The notes: generated by a model not told the origin, from the sequence alone. A stretch of 64,000 nucleotides of DNA from Cervus elaphus (GCF_910594005.1 NC_057826.1:80473163-80537162); one strand, 5' to 3'. Positions 11,240-23,732 are shown, counted from the stretch's first letter. Made by a program: numbers and translations.

Positions 11240-11897
11240 TTCAAACAAAAAAATTTTGAAAAATTTTTGTACACAAATGTACAAAGCATTATTCATAACA
11301 GCCAAAAAGTAGAAACATGAAGAAGAATCAGCCAAAAGAAGAAACATGAAAACAATCCAATATCCATCAAACAATGAATGGATAAGTACAATGTGATATA
11401 TCAGTATAACTGATTATCATACAGTGATAAAAGTAAATGAAGTAGTGATAGAAGCTACAACATGGATAAACCTTGAAAACATTATGCTAAGTAAAAGTAA
11501 TGTGCAAAAAGCTACATACTGTATGATGTCATTTATATGAAATGTCCACAACAGATAAATCCAGAAACAGAGTGTTATCTTGGTGGGGAGTTGGGGGAAA
11601 AACAGGAAATGCAAACCGAGGGTACAGGGTTTCTGTTTGTGGGGATGCCTGTGCGTGTGTGTGCTCAGTTGTGTCCGACTCTTTTGTAGTCTGCCAGGCT
11701 CCTCTATCCATGGAATTTTTGAGGCAAGAATACTGGAGTGGGTTGCCATTTCCTACTTCATTTTGCAGGGATAAAATGCTCTAAAATTGACTTATAACTA
11801 CACATTTCTGTGAATATCTGAAAAAGTCACTGAACTTTACATTTTAAACAGGTGAATGATATGCAAATTATATCTCAATAAAACTGTTATTAAAAAA
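11240..11897 (+). mobile_element. Old L1 3' end, split by a SINE
   Basis: Decayed L1 ORF2/3'UTR: catggataaaccttgaaaac, atgatgtcatttatatgaaa, then after the SINE tgcaaattatatctcaataa and an A-rich tail. A Bov-tA piece lies inside at 11655-11768. Confidence 0.75.
11655..11768 (-). mobile_element. Bov-A SINE body, antisense, partial
   Basis: gctcagttgtgtccgactct through gagtgggttgccatttccta. The tRNA-like head is missing. It interrupts the old L1 around it. Confidence 0.85.
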
Positions 11898-11924
11898 TAG
11901 GCATTATGAAAGCAACCAGGGCTC

Positions 11925-12117
11925 AGTGGAGAAATGGCTAATTCTAGGAACAAAGCAGAAAAGTCTGGAACATCTTGTAGTGATGGAAAGTACAAAAGCA
12001 AAAACAAAGAAAGCAAAACAAAATACAAAAGCAAAACAAAGTCAAGAAGGTGCTGCATCAAAGGGACAAATGAACAAATGAAAGGTCTTCCAAAGCTGGA
12101 ACACAAAATGAAGTGGT
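11925..12117 (+). mobile_element. Ancient L1 3' region, segment 1 of 4
   Basis: The sequence from atggctaattctagg to gctggaacacaaaatgaag matches, by recall, the start of the same mammalian L1 3' region that resumes at 14447. The 2.3-kb BovB separates the two. Confidence 0.55.
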
Positions 12118-14446
12118 ATTATTTGTCGTTGTTCAGTTGCTCAGTCGTGTCCGACTCTTTGCAACCCCATGGACTGCAGCACGCCAGGCTTCCCTGTCCT
12201 TCATCATCTCCTGGAGTTTGCTCAAACTCATGTCCATTGAGTCGGTGAAGCCATCCAACCATCTTGCCCTCTGCCGTCCCCTTCTCCTCCTGCCTTCAAT
12301 CTTTCCCAGCATCGGGGTCTTTTCCAATGAGCTGGCTCTTCGCATCAACTGTCCAAAGTATTGGAGGTTCATCTTCAGCATCAGTCCTTCCAAGGAATAT
12401 TCAGGACTGAATTCCTTTAGGATTGACTTGTTTGATCTCCTTGCAGTCCAAGGGACTCTCAAGAGTCTTCTTCAACACCATAATTCAAAAGCATCAATTC
12501 TTCAATGCTAAGCCTTCTTTATGGTCCAACTCTCACATTCATACATAATCACTAGAAGACCTTTGCTGGCAAAGTGATGTCTCTGCTTTTTAATACGGAG
12601 TCTAGGTTGGTCACAGCTTTTCTTCCAAGGAGCAAACTTCTTTTAATTTCATGGCTACAGTCACCATCTACAGTGATTTTGGAGCCCAAGAAAATAAAGT
12701 CTGTCACTGTTTCCACTGTTTCCCCATCTATTTGCCATGAAGTGATGAGACCGGATGCCATGATCTTCATTTTTTGAATGTTGAGTTTTAAGCCAGCTTT
12801 TTCACTCTCCTCTTTCACCTTCATCAAGAAGCTCTCGAGTTCCTCTTAACTTTCTGCTGTAAGGGTGGTATCATCTGCGTATCTGAGGTTACTGATATCT
12901 CTCCCGGCAATCTTGATTCCAGCTTGGGCTTCATCCAGTCTGGCATTTCGCATGAGTACTCTGCATATAAGTTAAATAAGCAGGGTGACAATATACAGCC
13001 TTGACGTACTCCTTTCCTAATTTGGAACCAGTTCATTGTTCCATGACTAACTGTTGCTTCTTGACCTGCATTCAGGTTCCTCAGGAGGCAGGTGAGGTGG
13101 TCTGGTAGTCCCATCTTTTTAAAGACTTTTCTACAGTTTGTTGTGATCCATACAGTCAAAGGCTTTAACATAGTCAATGAAGCAGAAGTACATGTTTTTC
13201 TGGAATTTTCTAGCTTTCTCTATGATCCAACAGGTGTTGGCAATTTGATCTCTAGTTCCTCTGCCTTTTCTAAATCCAGCTTAAACATCTGGAAGTTCTC
13301 AATTCATGTACTGATGAAGCCTAGCTTGGAGAACTTTGAACATTACTTTGCTAGCATGTGAGATGAGTGCAATTGTGCATTCTTTGGCATTGTGCTTCTT
13401 TGGGATTGGAAAGAAAACTGACTTTTTCCAGTCCTTTGGCCACTTTCGAGTTTTCCAAATTTGCTGGCATATTGAGTGCAGCACTTTCACAGCATGATCT
13501 TTTAGGATTTGAAATAGCTCAGCTGGAATTCTATCCCCTCTACTACCTTTGTTCGTAGGGATGCTTCCTATGGCCCACTTGACTTTGCACTCCAAGATGT
13601 CTTGCTCTAGGTGAGTGATCACACCATCATGGTTATCCATGTCATTAAAATCTTTTTTGTATAGCTCTTCTGTGTATTCTTGCCATCTCTTCTTAATATC
13701 TTCTGCTTGCATTAGGTTCACACTGTTTCTGTCCTTTATTGTGCCCATCTTTGCATGATATGTTCCCTTGGTATCTGTAATTTTCTTGACGAGATCTCTA
13801 GTCTTTCCCATTCTGTTGTTTTCCTCTATTTCTTTGCATAGTTCACTTAGGAAGGCTTTCTTATTTCTCCTTGCTATTCTTTAGAACTCTGCATTCAGAT
13901 GGGTATATTCTTCCTTTTCTCCTTTGCCTTTTACTTCTCTTCTTTTCTCAGCTATTTGTAAGGCCTCCCCAGACAACCATTTTGCCTTGTTGCATTTCTT
14001 TTTCTGTGGAATGATTTTGATCACCACCTCCTTTTCAATGTTACGAACCTCTGTCCATAGTTCTTCAGGCACTCTATCAGATCCAATTCCTTGAATCTAT
14101 TTGTTACTTCCACTGTATAATCATAAAGGATTTGTTTTAGGTCATACCTGAATGGCCTACTGGTTTTCCCTACTTTCTTCAATCGATGTCTGAATTTTGC
14201 AATAAGGAGGTTCACGATCTGAGCCACAGTCAACTCCCAGTTTTGTTTTTGCTGACTGTATAGAGCTTCTCCATCGTCAGCTGCAAAGAATATAATCAAT
14301 CTGATTTTGGTATTGACCATCTGGTGATGTCCACGTGTAGAGTCATCTCTCATGTTGTTGGAAAAGGATGTTTGCTATGACCAGTGTGTTCTCTTGCCAA
14401 AACTCTGTTAGCCTTTGCTCTGCTTCATTTTTTACTCCAAGGCCAA
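12118..14446 (-). mobile_element. BovB LINE, 5'-truncated, antisense
   Basis: About 2.3 kb of BovB with its 3' end at 12.12 kb. The complement encodes successive pieces of the RT protein in different frames, and the 5' part (endonuclease) is missing. It lies in an ancient L1. No convincing target duplication was seen. Confidence 0.9.
12133..14353 (-). pseudogene. BovB ORF2 (reverse transcriptase) pseudogene
   Basis: Read on the complement from 14353 to 12133, the RTE-type reverse transcriptase is broken into about six pieces (14353-14021, 14072-13881, 13811-13299, 13177-12824, 12827-12552, 12462-12133). The piece 13299-13811 holds the RT start region (GSRGDRIPAELFQILKD). The piece 12824-13177 holds RQGCILSPCLFNLYAEY, after which the frame is lost, so no YADD catalytic motif can be read. 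The last piece is the C-terminal MRRASSLEKT/GRQRARWLDG block. Frameshifts and stops show it is long dead. Confidence 0.88.
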
Positions 14447-14756
14447 CCCAAAGTATAAAACAAATATCCATGAATCATACTGATGTAAATAATGGCTGAA
14501 TACATATAACGGGAGAGAAGAAAAATCTCCCATGTACAAGAATTTCAAATAATTTAAACAGATACTCTGCCCTGAAGGAGCAGAGTATCTTTAAGAATAG
14601 GCTGTGCACAGACCTCCTTCCCAGAAGAGTATGGTATTGCAGCAGGAAGCAGAGGATGAGGAGATGGTGCTAACTTTACAGTGGAGAAATTTTACATTGA
14701 CTATCTTAGGCAGGTGATCAAGGTAGACATCAATAGTGATAAGCTATATTATGAAA
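14447..14756 (+). mobile_element. Ancient L1 3' region, segment 2 of 4
   Basis: ccaaagtataaaacaaatat, ctttacagtggagaaat and caggtgatcaaggtagacat are blocks of an old L1M-type 3' region. It continues after the SINE at 14757-14968. Confidence 0.6.
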
Positions 14757-14968
14757 AGTGAAAGTGAAAGTCACTCAGTTGTGTCCAATTCTTTGGCACC
14801 CCATGGACTGTAGCCTGCCAGGCTCCTCAGTCCATAGAATTCTCCAGGCAAGAATACTGGAATGGGTAGCCATTTTCTTCTCCAGGGGATCTTCCCAACC
14901 CAGGAATGGAACCAAGGTCTCCTGCATTGCAGGCAGATTCTTTACTGTCTGAGGCACCAGGGAAGCCC
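14757..14968 (-). mobile_element. Bov-tA SINE, antisense
   Basis: Complete antisense copy: gtgaaagtcactcagttgtg through the head, ending accagggaagcccaag. It splits an old L1. Confidence 0.93.
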
Positions 14969-15348
14969 AAGTCATATTATATACCCTGGAAATGACATGA
15001 TGACAACAGTTAGCAGTTTACCTCTAAGGTCTTCCTATTAAAAACCATAAACCCATTCAACTCATGAGAAAAACACCAGAAAAATCCTAACATGAACACT
15101 ATAAAATACCTGATCAGTACATCTCAAAAGTGCCAATGTCATAAAAAAAAAAAGTCTGAGAAATCCTCACAGTCAAGAGGGACTAAGGAAACCATGCTAA
15201 CTAAATGTAGTATAGTATGCTTGCTAAGATTCTGGAACAGAAAAAAAATACATTAGATAAAAACTAAAGAAATCTGAATAAAGTACGGACTTTAACAATA
15301 ATGTATCAATATAGGCTCACTAATTATAATAAATGTATCATTCTAATA
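14969..15348 (+). mobile_element. Ancient L1 3' region, segment 3 of 4
   Basis: Continues the L1 tail: cataaaaaaaaaaagtctg, aaaatacattagataaaaac and aatctgaataaagtacggac follow in order before the Bov-A2 interrupts. Confidence 0.65.
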
Positions 15349-15628
15349 CGCTGCTGCTGCTGCTGCTAGGTTGTTTCAGTCGTGTCGGACTCTGTGCGAC
15401 CCCATAGACGGCAGCCCACCAGGCTCCCCTGTCCCTGGGATCCTCCAGGCAAGAACACTGGAGTGGGTCGCCATCTCCTTCTCCAGTGCATGAAAGTGAA
15501 AAGTGAAAGTGAAGTCGCTCAGTCGTATCAGACTCTTCGAGACCCCATGGACTGCAGCCTACCAGGCTCCTCCATCCATGGGATTTTACAGGCAAGAGTA
15601 CTGGAGTGGGTTGCCATTGCCTTCTCCG
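15349..15628 (-). mobile_element. Bov-A2 SINE (dimer), antisense, with AGC tract
   Basis: Two Bov-A bodies in tandem (about 15368-15486 and 15505-15628) with no tRNA head, and a (CTG)n tract at 15351-15367. Flanked by the near-identical 11-mers tcattctaata (15338-15348) and tcattccaata (15629-15639), one mismatch. Confidence 0.92.
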
Positions 15629-15750
15629 TCATTCCAATATAAGATGTTCATAATCGGGGAAACTGTGTGGAGTATGACAACTCTGTACTATCTCTGCAAT
15701 AATCCTGTAAATCTAAAACTAATTTTAAAAAGAAAGTTTATTAAAAAGTA
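15629..15750 (+). mobile_element. Ancient L1 3' region, segment 4 of 4
   Basis: atataagatgttcataatcg, ctctgtactatctctgcaat and aaagtttattaaaaagtaa finish the L1 tail that started before the BovB insertion. Confidence 0.7.
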
Positions 15751-16944
15751 ATAATTATGACACATAAAACAACTGGAAATATAATTAAGTGGGTATTATA
15801 TAACATAGCTATTATTTTCACCTTTTTTGTTTCATGTGTGAAAATCTTTAGGACTAACATAAAATATAAACACAAGATAACTGAAAAAGAACAGGTACAC
15901 AAGCTACATAATGTAACCATTCAAGATCAAGGGGCTAATGAACATTTCCAATGAAACTGTCATCAACTAAATGCTATATTAAATGCAAAATTTTGTAGAA
16001 AGATTAGCATAAGTGCCATCAAAAATATTGACAAATGACATAATTCAGCAAAGAGGATTCTAAATTACTTGTTAGATAAAATAAGAACAAAACGTATTGT
16101 TAACAAGTATCTAGAACTCCAACAGGTAAGCTTTAGAATAAAGCTCTTAATTATCTCCCTCAGACCAAAGACAGAAGCTGACACTTATCTAGCTAGCACT
16201 TAAGAGTTCTCTACTAAATTGATGCTCTATTATCACCCAAAGATAAAAGAGCAGTAACTAACCTAGATCCAGGGAACAGAAGTCAGAAAGCTATATAACC
16301 CCTCCTACATTATAAATGTAACTTCTCTATAGGAATCCTGTAATTTTACCCTATTTCAACACAGGCATAAATGCATATTCTAAAGGCAAACAAAAGATTT
16401 GGGAATTAACCATATAATCTCTCCATGGGAACAGACAGTTCAGCTTTACACACTATTATTGAGCAACCACAAATCATTTTAAGTGTTTACTTAATAACTT
16501 TTCTTACAGGTGTCATGTGAAAGAATATAATAAAACACAAAAAAGTAGAATCTGTGAAGGCACCAAACACAGTGCTGAGTTCACTGATGATTTTTATTAA
16601 ATACTTTTATTATTGAGAGAAAAAATACTGTTTTCCAGAGACCTAATTCTTTAGAATAGTGAAACTAATAAAAAAAAAAGTGGTTATATAAACAAATTTT
16701 CACCTCGTATCTTTTCAGGAATGTAATGAATAAGGAAAGGTCAAATAATACTAAACCATAACTGCATATATATATATACCAGTACCCATAAAGGCTCCTG
16801 AAGAGGAAGCACCAGATTGTTTAAAACTTCTGAGGATCAAATTTTAAAGCCTATAAACCAGCTATATAACTAGAATGGCTAAATAAATTATTAGCATATT
16901 GATATTATAAAGTCACTAAAAAAAATTTATGAAAGGAGGGAACA
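15751..16944. other. Unique AT-rich sequence, no gene seen
   Basis: No supported exon. A 65-codon open frame at 15757-15954 has no recognisable product. A short (AT)n lies near 16766. Confidence 0.5.
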
Positions 16945-17190
16945 AGAGTAGTGGGTAACAGTATGTGTTCAAGAGTCAAGCTATATGAATTCAGATCCCA
17001 CTTCTATCATTTGCTAATTATGTTACCTTAGGCAAATTATCTAGTCTCTGTTTACTCGTCTGTAAAACGGAAATAAAGGGGTCACTGCCTCATAACGCAG
17101 TTGAGAGGGTTAAATCATATAATACATGGAGAACAGTTAGCACAATATGTAGCTAAGCATTCACAAATGCCAAGTACTAGACTGTAGCAA
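16945..17190 (+). mobile_element. MIR SINE, sense
   Basis: attcagatcccacttctatc, ttaccttaggcaaattatct, ctgtaaaacggaaataa, ttgagagggttaaatcatat and gttagcacaatatgtag follow the MIR order. Confidence 0.85.
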
Positions 17191-17499
17191 AAAACATACT
17201 ATAGAGTGTGACTTTAAAAAATATGAAATTAACTCTGAACTCTGATAACAACTATCTAAAACTATGTATATACAGAGACAAGGAATAGGAAAGAAGTAAT
17301 GTGAAAATGTTATTTATTTGTAAATGTGGAATTATAGTGATAAATTTATGATTTCCATCAGTACATTTTTAAAATATAAGACAGTATAATAGTTATAATT
17401 TTTTATGTTAATAGTTACTTTCTTAATGATTTCTAGTTAAAAATTACAGAATTTGCTGGCAATCAACAGTTCCATTTTGTTGCCTTTATTTAAAAAAAA

Positions 17500-17612
17500 A
17501 ATCAATCAACATACGCCCATTCATGGGGTCACCATCTCTCTCTAGAGGTTACCTTTTTAACAAATTAGTGTGAATCCTTCCACATCTTTTTAACAATCCT
17601 CTCAGTCTCTTT

Positions 17613-17652
<40 letters not shown>

Positions 17653-18150
17653 TTAGGGATTTTACTTTAAAAGATCAAAGGGACAGTACATATTATTTTG
17701 CAACTCACTTAACAATTGATCTTGAATATAGCTCCATGTCAATGCATATAGTTCATTCCTGAACAGAGGCATAGTAATCCATGCTACTAGTGTGCATATG
17801 TAACATCTAAATTACCCTCCAAATTAGGACACCACCGAGAGGGAAAGAGAGCACTCTTAAAATTATGCTGGTAGTGTAGGTATAAATAAGGCTCATCCCA
17901 GGCTCACTGGGAAATAGGGCCACCTTACACAGCAGAGTTATATCTACTGGTTAGTATTCAAGCCATCTCCAATTTTTTGCTAGTAGCAACAGTAGCACAG
18001 GAGCAATTTTTTGCTACTATGAACAATGCCTTGATGAGCATCCTTGTACCTACAACTCTTTGCACATGTAAGAGATATCTGTAGAAGAGATTTCTAGAAG
18101 CAGAATTACTGAGTCAAAAATATCTATCTTAAATTTTGATAAATATCACC
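17500..18150 (-). mobile_element. Old L1 (or similar) antisense fragment with unknown insert
   Basis: ttttgcaactcacttaacaa, gctactatgaacaatgcc, tagaagcagaattactgagt resemble antisense L1M DNA. About 110 bp at 17825-17935 does not fit and looks like a separate old insert I cannot name. Confidence 0.5.
17617..17648. repeat. (CA)16 microsatellite
   Basis: An uninterrupted 32-bp CA run. Confidence 0.97.
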
Positions 18151-18273
18151 CACAAAAAGGATGTATCAGTTTATAATTAACATCTACAGTATATAAGATC
18201 TCATTCCTTGTATGGTGACATAGGTGTCTAAAAAGTCAAGTGACCAGTTCATTAGTTGATACTATACAATATT

Positions 18274-18988
18274 TTGATGGAAGTGAAAGAGGAGAGCCAA
18301 AAAGTTGGCTTAAAACTCAACATTCAGAAAACAAAGATCATGGCATCCGGTCCCATCACTTCATGGCAAATAGATGGGGAAACACTGGCTGACTTTATTT
18401 TGAGGGGCTCCAAAATCACTGCAGATGGTGACTGCAGCCATGAAATTAAAAGACACTTCCTCCTTGGAAGGAAAGTTATGACTAACCTAGACAGCATATT
18501 AAAAAGCAGAACTTTGCCAACAAAGGTCTGTCTAGTCAAGGCTATGGTTTTTCCAGTAGTCATGTATGAATGTGAGAGCTGGACTATAAAGAAAGCTGAG
18601 TGCCAAGAATTGATGCTTTTGAACTGTGGTGTTGGAGAAGACTCTTGAGAGTCCCTTGGACAGCAAGGAGATCCAAACAGTCCATCCTAAAGGAGATCAG
18701 TCCTGGGTATTGATTGGAAGAACTGATGTTGAAGCTAAAACTCCAATACTTTGGCCACCTGATGCAAAGAGCTGACTCACTGGAAAAGACCTTGATGCTG
18801 GGAAAGATTGAAAGCAGAAGGAGAAGGGGATGACAGAGGATGAGACGGTTGGATGGCATCACCGACTCAATGGACACGAGTTTGGGTAAAACCCGGAGTT
18901 GGTGATGGACAGGGAGGCCTGGTGTGCTGCAGTCCATGGGGTCGCAAAGAGTCAGACACGACTGAGCAGCTGAACTGAACTGAGCAAA
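18274..18988 (+). mobile_element. BovB LINE 3' part, sense
   Basis: Encodes the late RT region (LKLNIQKTKIMASGPITSWQ) and then the C-terminal blocks with frameshifts. It ends cgactgagcagctgaactga. The element is 5'-truncated just after where the YADD motif would lie. Confidence 0.9.
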
Positions 18989-19000
18989 TTAATTCTAATC

Positions 19001-19225
19001 TTTTTTTTTTTTTCATTTATTTTTATTAGTTGGAGGCTAATTACTTTACAATATTGTAGTGGGTTTTGTCATACATTGACATGAATCAGCCATGGTTTTA
19101 CATGTATTCCCCATCCCGATCCCCCCTCCCCACTTCCCTCTCTACCCGCTCCTTCTGGGTCTTCCCAGTACACCAGGCCTGAGCACTTGTCTCATGCATC
19201 CAACCTGGGCTGGTGATCTGTACTC
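19001..19225 (-). mobile_element. Ruminant L1 3' end, antisense
   Basis: A T13 run (19001-19013) followed by the L1 3'UTR complement (ttagttggaggctaattac, ccaggcctgagcacttgtct). It lies about 12 bp from the BovB tail. Confidence 0.9.
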
Positions 19226-19339
19226 CCAATTCTTTTACTTCACATAAATATGCCCAGTTTTAAAAAGGCAAAATTTCCTACTTAACAGGGTAGGAGGGGA
19301 CAAAAGAAATTTGCTTGTAATTAAACAAAATTTAGTTTC

Positions 19340-19770
19340 ATAACTATAATCAAGAAACAATGACATGGATGGACAAGAACATGGATGGACCTGGAGGGTA
19401 TTATACTCAGTAAAGTTAAGTCAGAGAGAGAAAAACAAATATTGTTAGAATTTTACGTGGACTATAAAAAAAATAAAAGAAAGTATAACAAAACAGAAAT
19501 AGATTCACAGATAAAAGAACTAGTTGTGACCAATGAGGAGAGGGAAGAGAGAAGGAGCAAGATAGGGGTAGGGGATTAAGAAGTACAAACTACTATGTAT
19601 AAAATAAGCTATGAGGATATATAGTATAGTACAGGGAACATAAACATTTTATATTAATTTTAAATGGAGTATAATTTATAAAACTTTTGAATCACTGTTA
19701 TATACATGGAACTAATATAACATTGTAAATCAACTATACCTTGAACAAAAAATATTTTAATACATATGAA
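19340..19770 (+). mobile_element. L1 3' end fragment, sense
   Basis: catggatggacctggaggg, tcagtaaagttaagtcagag, then atgtaaatcaactatacctt-like tail sequence near 19725-19750. This is an L1 3' end distinct from the L1 that starts at about 19775. Confidence 0.7.
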
Positions 19771-19774
19771 GAAA

Positions 19775-21180
19775 ATGAAATAATGACACCAAAAGCGAAG
19801 GCAAAAATAAGGAAGTGGGACTACATTAAACTAAAAAGCTTCTGTACAATAGAATGAAAGGGCAACGCATGGAATAGGAGAAAATATTTGCAAATCATAT
19901 GTCTGGTAAGGGATTAATACATAAAACATACAAATTAACTCCTACAATTCAACAGCAAACAAACAACAAAAACAAAACAAATCCAGTTTCAAAAATGGGC
20001 AGAATAGACAGTTTTCCAAAAAAGACATACAGATAACCAACAGGTACATGAAAAGGTGCTCAACATCACTAATCAACAGGGAAAAGCAAATCAAAACCAC
20101 CATGAGATCAGCTCACACTTGTTACAATGGTGATTATCAAAAAGACAAACAAGCGTTGGAGAGAGGTTGTGGAAAAAAAACCTTTTGTGCACAGCTAGTG
20201 GAAATGTAAATTGGTACAACAAACTATGGGAAATAGTACAAAGTTTCCTCAAATAATTAAAAATAGAACTACCATATGCCCCAGTAATTCTCCTTCTGGA
20301 TGGAAATGAAGGAAATGAAAGCACTATCTCAAAAAGATATCTGTACCCCCATTTTCACTTCAGCATTGTTTACAAAGGCCAAGTCACAGAAACAATCCAA
20401 GTGTTCAATGATGGATAAATGGATAAAGAAAATGTGGGATATACAAACAGTGTAAGAGTATTTGGTCATAAAAAAGAAGGAAATCCTGCCACTTGCAAGG
20501 ATGGACCTGAGGGCATTATGCTAAGTGAAATTAGTCAGACAGAGAAAATTAAATACTGTAGGATTTCACCTATACGTGGAATTTAAAAAACAAACAAACA
20601 AACAAACTGAACTCATAGATACAGAGCACAGGCTGCTGGTTAACAGAAACAAGGGTGGAGAGTAGGCAAAATGGATGAGGGTAGTCAAGAGGTACAAACT
20701 TCCAGTTATTAGATAAACAGGTCATGGGTGACGAACAGCATAATGACTGTAAATGCTGCTGCGGCTGTTCAGTTGCTAACACGTGTCTCACTCTTTGCCA
20801 TGCCAAGGACTGTGCAGCCCGCCAGGCTCCTCTGTCCACGGGATTTCCCAGGCAAGGATACTGGAGGGAGTAGCCATTTCCTTCCGCAGGGGATCTTCCT
20901 CACCCAAGGATCTCCTGTACTGGCAGGCAGATTCTGTACCACTGAGCCACCAGTGAAGCCCAATGACTACAGTTATCAATATAGTGTTGTATATTTGAAA
21001 GCTGCGAAGACAGCAAAGCTTAAAAATTCTCCTTCAATGAAAATAAATGTTAAGTATGTATACATTAAGTAAACTTATCCTGGTAATCCTTTTATAACAC
21101 AAACATATATCAAATATGTTGTACTCCTAAAACTAATACAAAGATATATCAATTATATCTCAAAAAATGAAACATGTAGC
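19775..21180 (+). mobile_element. Old L1 ORF2 3' half, split by a SINE
   Basis: ggactacattaaactaaaaa, aacaggtacatgaaaaggtg, tcaaaaccaccatgagatca and gtggaatttaaaaaacaaac show the L1 ORF2 order. A Bov-tA occupies 20752-20962. The tail resumes with tatagtgttgtatatttgaa. Confidence 0.8.
20752..20962 (-). mobile_element. Bov-tA SINE, antisense
   Basis: gctgcggctgttcagttgct through the head complement, ending agccaccagtgaagccca. It interrupts an old L1. Confidence 0.92.
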
Positions 21181-21224
21181 AAGATAAGTGGTTTGAAAAT
21201 TTAGGACACTGTTATTAACCAAAA

Positions 21225-21245
21225 AAAATAAATAAATAAATAAAA
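21225..21245. repeat. (AAAT)n simple repeat
   Basis: Short AAAT repeats at the end of an A-rich tract. Confidence 0.85.
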
Positions 21246-21249
21246 AGAC

Positions 21250-21830
21250 CTTTTCTCTGTATTTATTTTCTCATTTTATTCATTTTCCAAATTTCAACCT
21301 TCAGCTGAAACAACAGTACACAAATTTGAATTTCTTCATGTTAACTCAAGCCCAACAAGGTAAAACCTAACACTTCTCCCTCCTTTCCAAATCTTGGAAA
21401 GCAACATTTTTTTACTCCTGTAGTATCAAAACTTCATTATCTTCTATCTCACCCAATTCCATCCCAGATTAACTGGGAATGATCTCTTTCCAGTGTGCCC
21501 ATCCTCTCCATTCCTAGTGCCTCTCTTTTTTGTTAAGACCATGTCTCTTGATTTATCGATGTCTTGGACTCCCCAGCCTAACATTCCACACAGTATATAT
21601 CCCAACCCTTTTCCCTGTTTCATGAACTGAGACCATTATATTAAGTGACTCTGCCTCCTATTTGACTGAGAAAATGCAATTCCTTTTATATAAATTGGAC
21701 TTATCTTTGTACTTCAAATTTCTTTATTCCCATCTTTTACATTCTGTAACTAACATCAAGTTAAACCATTCCAAATTACAAAATTTTTAGGTAAAAACTG
21801 GTCAAATATCAGCAATCTCATATGGTTTAA
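21250..21830. other. Unique sequence, no gene seen
   Basis: Pyrimidine-rich with many stops. I see no exon and no nameable repeat. Confidence 0.5.
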
Positions 21831-21832
21831 CT

Positions 21833-22045
21833 AACATGAAAGTGAAGTCACTCAGTCGTGTCCAACTCTTCGAGACCCCATAGACTATAGCCTGCCAGAC
21901 TCCTCCATCCACAGGATTTTCCAGGCAAGAATACTGGAGTGGGTTGCCATTTCCTTCTCCGGGGGATCTTTCCAACCCAGGGATCGAACCCAGGTCTCCG
22001 GCACTGCAGATGGCATTTACCATCTGAGCCACGAGGGAATCCCAG
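21833..22045 (-). mobile_element. Bov-tA SINE, antisense
   Basis: gaagtcactcagtcgtgtcc through the head with the B-box complement gggatcgaaccc. The 7-mer gtttaac flanks both sides as a possible target duplication. Confidence 0.93.
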
Positions 22046-22289
22046 TTTAACCCTAGAAGAGGCATAATTCCTTTATCCCCATTCTTCCCCTTGTATCATT
22101 TTTTTCCCCTCACATTTTCATCTATATCTTATTTCATCATTTGGAACAACGCTCTTGCTCCCTTGTTCCTGTTCAATCTCCTTCTACAAGATCTTTGCCT
22201 TGATCCAAAAAAATGCCCCGTTTGTCAAATTTAAAAAAAAAAGTCTTCTTTAGCTTTCTCTTATGCTTGCAAAGGCCCCGAGAGACTTT

Positions 22290-22700
22290 CTCTCTTTCCC
22301 TTCCACTGTCAAACTTCATGAAATAGCAGTCTGTACGCCTGCCTTCATCGTCCTCACTTTTCATTCCTTAACATTTTACAACCGGGCTTATGCACTCATT
22401 GGCTGTACTGAAATTTTTTTCCAGGACTACCAACAATCTCTATTTTGTCAAAAGTCAAGCCCTTTAACTTCTAAAGCTTTCAGGTGTTTCATGTTGACCA
22501 CCCCCACCCCCTCATCCTTCAGGGTCTCTCCTGTCACAGTGCACTTTCAAAATTCTTTCTTTTATCTCTACTTCCCTGCCACCTTCTATGATTCTCTAAA
22601 AGAAAGTATTTCACAAAGATCAGTCCTCTTTTCTTTTTCTATATTCTTGTCCTTTGGTAACTTCATGCAAATTTTCTGTCTTCGTGACAGCTGAAATCTG
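22290..22700 (+). mobile_element. Possible L2 LINE RT-region fragment
   Basis: Pyrimidine-rich DNA with L2-like blocks (catgttgaccacccccaccc, gatcagtcctcttttctttt). Its 143-codon open frame (22263-22694) is best explained by low stop density in this composition. Confidence 0.4.
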
Positions 22701-23557
22701 GATTAATGCTTTGGAAATATCAGTAGAAGGATATTAGGACAGTGCTGAAGTCACTCGCTATTCTTTGGTCATCGGGATATAGAGAAATGACCAGGATTGT
22801 TCATGGGAAGTCAGGTTTCAGTTAGGACAGGAGAACTACAAAAATTTCAGATTGGATTGAAGAGATGTTTACAATAAGATGAATCTGATAGAATACTATA
22901 GCATCCTCTCAGAAATGATAATAATGAGAGGTTTTGTGTAAAACCCCTTCTCCTCTGATGCTTGAGCCAGTTATTAATTTATTGCCTCTCAGCTTTAAAT
23001 CCACCTTCATTGCCCTACTTTTACCTATTGGAACTGGATTCTTCAGATAACATGCTTCCTCTGTCAATGACCCAATACCAGGATCAGCCAAGACAAGGGT
23101 GCTAAAGGGATGTACCTACCTCTGTACATCTTAAAAGAGTTCTCTTTTACTCCTGTTAGTAGTAAAGGAGTTACTACTACAAAGGCAGTTGCTCCTAAAT
23201 AACAATTATTTTTATTAACATTTCCTTGCTGAAATTACTGGCATGGTTGCTATCTCCTCATTGGATTTTGACTGATCCGGGCTTATGCCCGTTGGCTATA
23301 ACATTCTTACTATCCTCTTACTGCTTGTCCCTCCTTCCCCCTTCTCCTATTTTCTTTAACGTCATAATTCAAGCTTTTAAATGATATTGAGACAACTTTG
23401 ACCTCACATAAATCTAAATTGGATGCTTTATGCATCCATATTAACTCACTTTCGTGCAGACCCAGAATAAAGTGTATATATAACTAGACTTAGAACTGAA
23501 CATTTTCTAAATTTGTCATTGATAAGAAAAGTTCTTACTATATTGTTGTCCTTATTT
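22701..23557. other. Unique sequence, no gene seen
   Basis: No supported exon or nameable repeat. A small inverted repeat around agtagtaaaggagttactact-like sequence lies near 23157-23180. Confidence 0.5.
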
Positions 23558-23637
23558 TATCCCATGGACAGAGGAGCCTGGTGGGCTACAGTCCACGGGG
23601 TCGCAAAGAGCTGGACACGACTGAGCGACTTCACTTA
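23558..23637 (+). mobile_element. Bov-A SINE 3' end only
   Basis: About 80 bp from atcccatggacagaggagcc to cgactgagcgacttcact. 5'-truncated: head and the first half of the body are absent. Confidence 0.9.
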
Positions 23638-23732
23638 ACTTCATTCTATGTAGACTGCGTAAATTTATATAGGAAATAGTGGATTCCTAACACATCACAC
23701 CATGATACTGTAGTTTTATAGTTCAAAACTGT

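Noticed and set aside
22263..22694. 143-codon plus-strand open frame
   Set aside because: It lies in pyrimidine-rich, L2-like DNA with no conserved domain, and low stop density explains its length.
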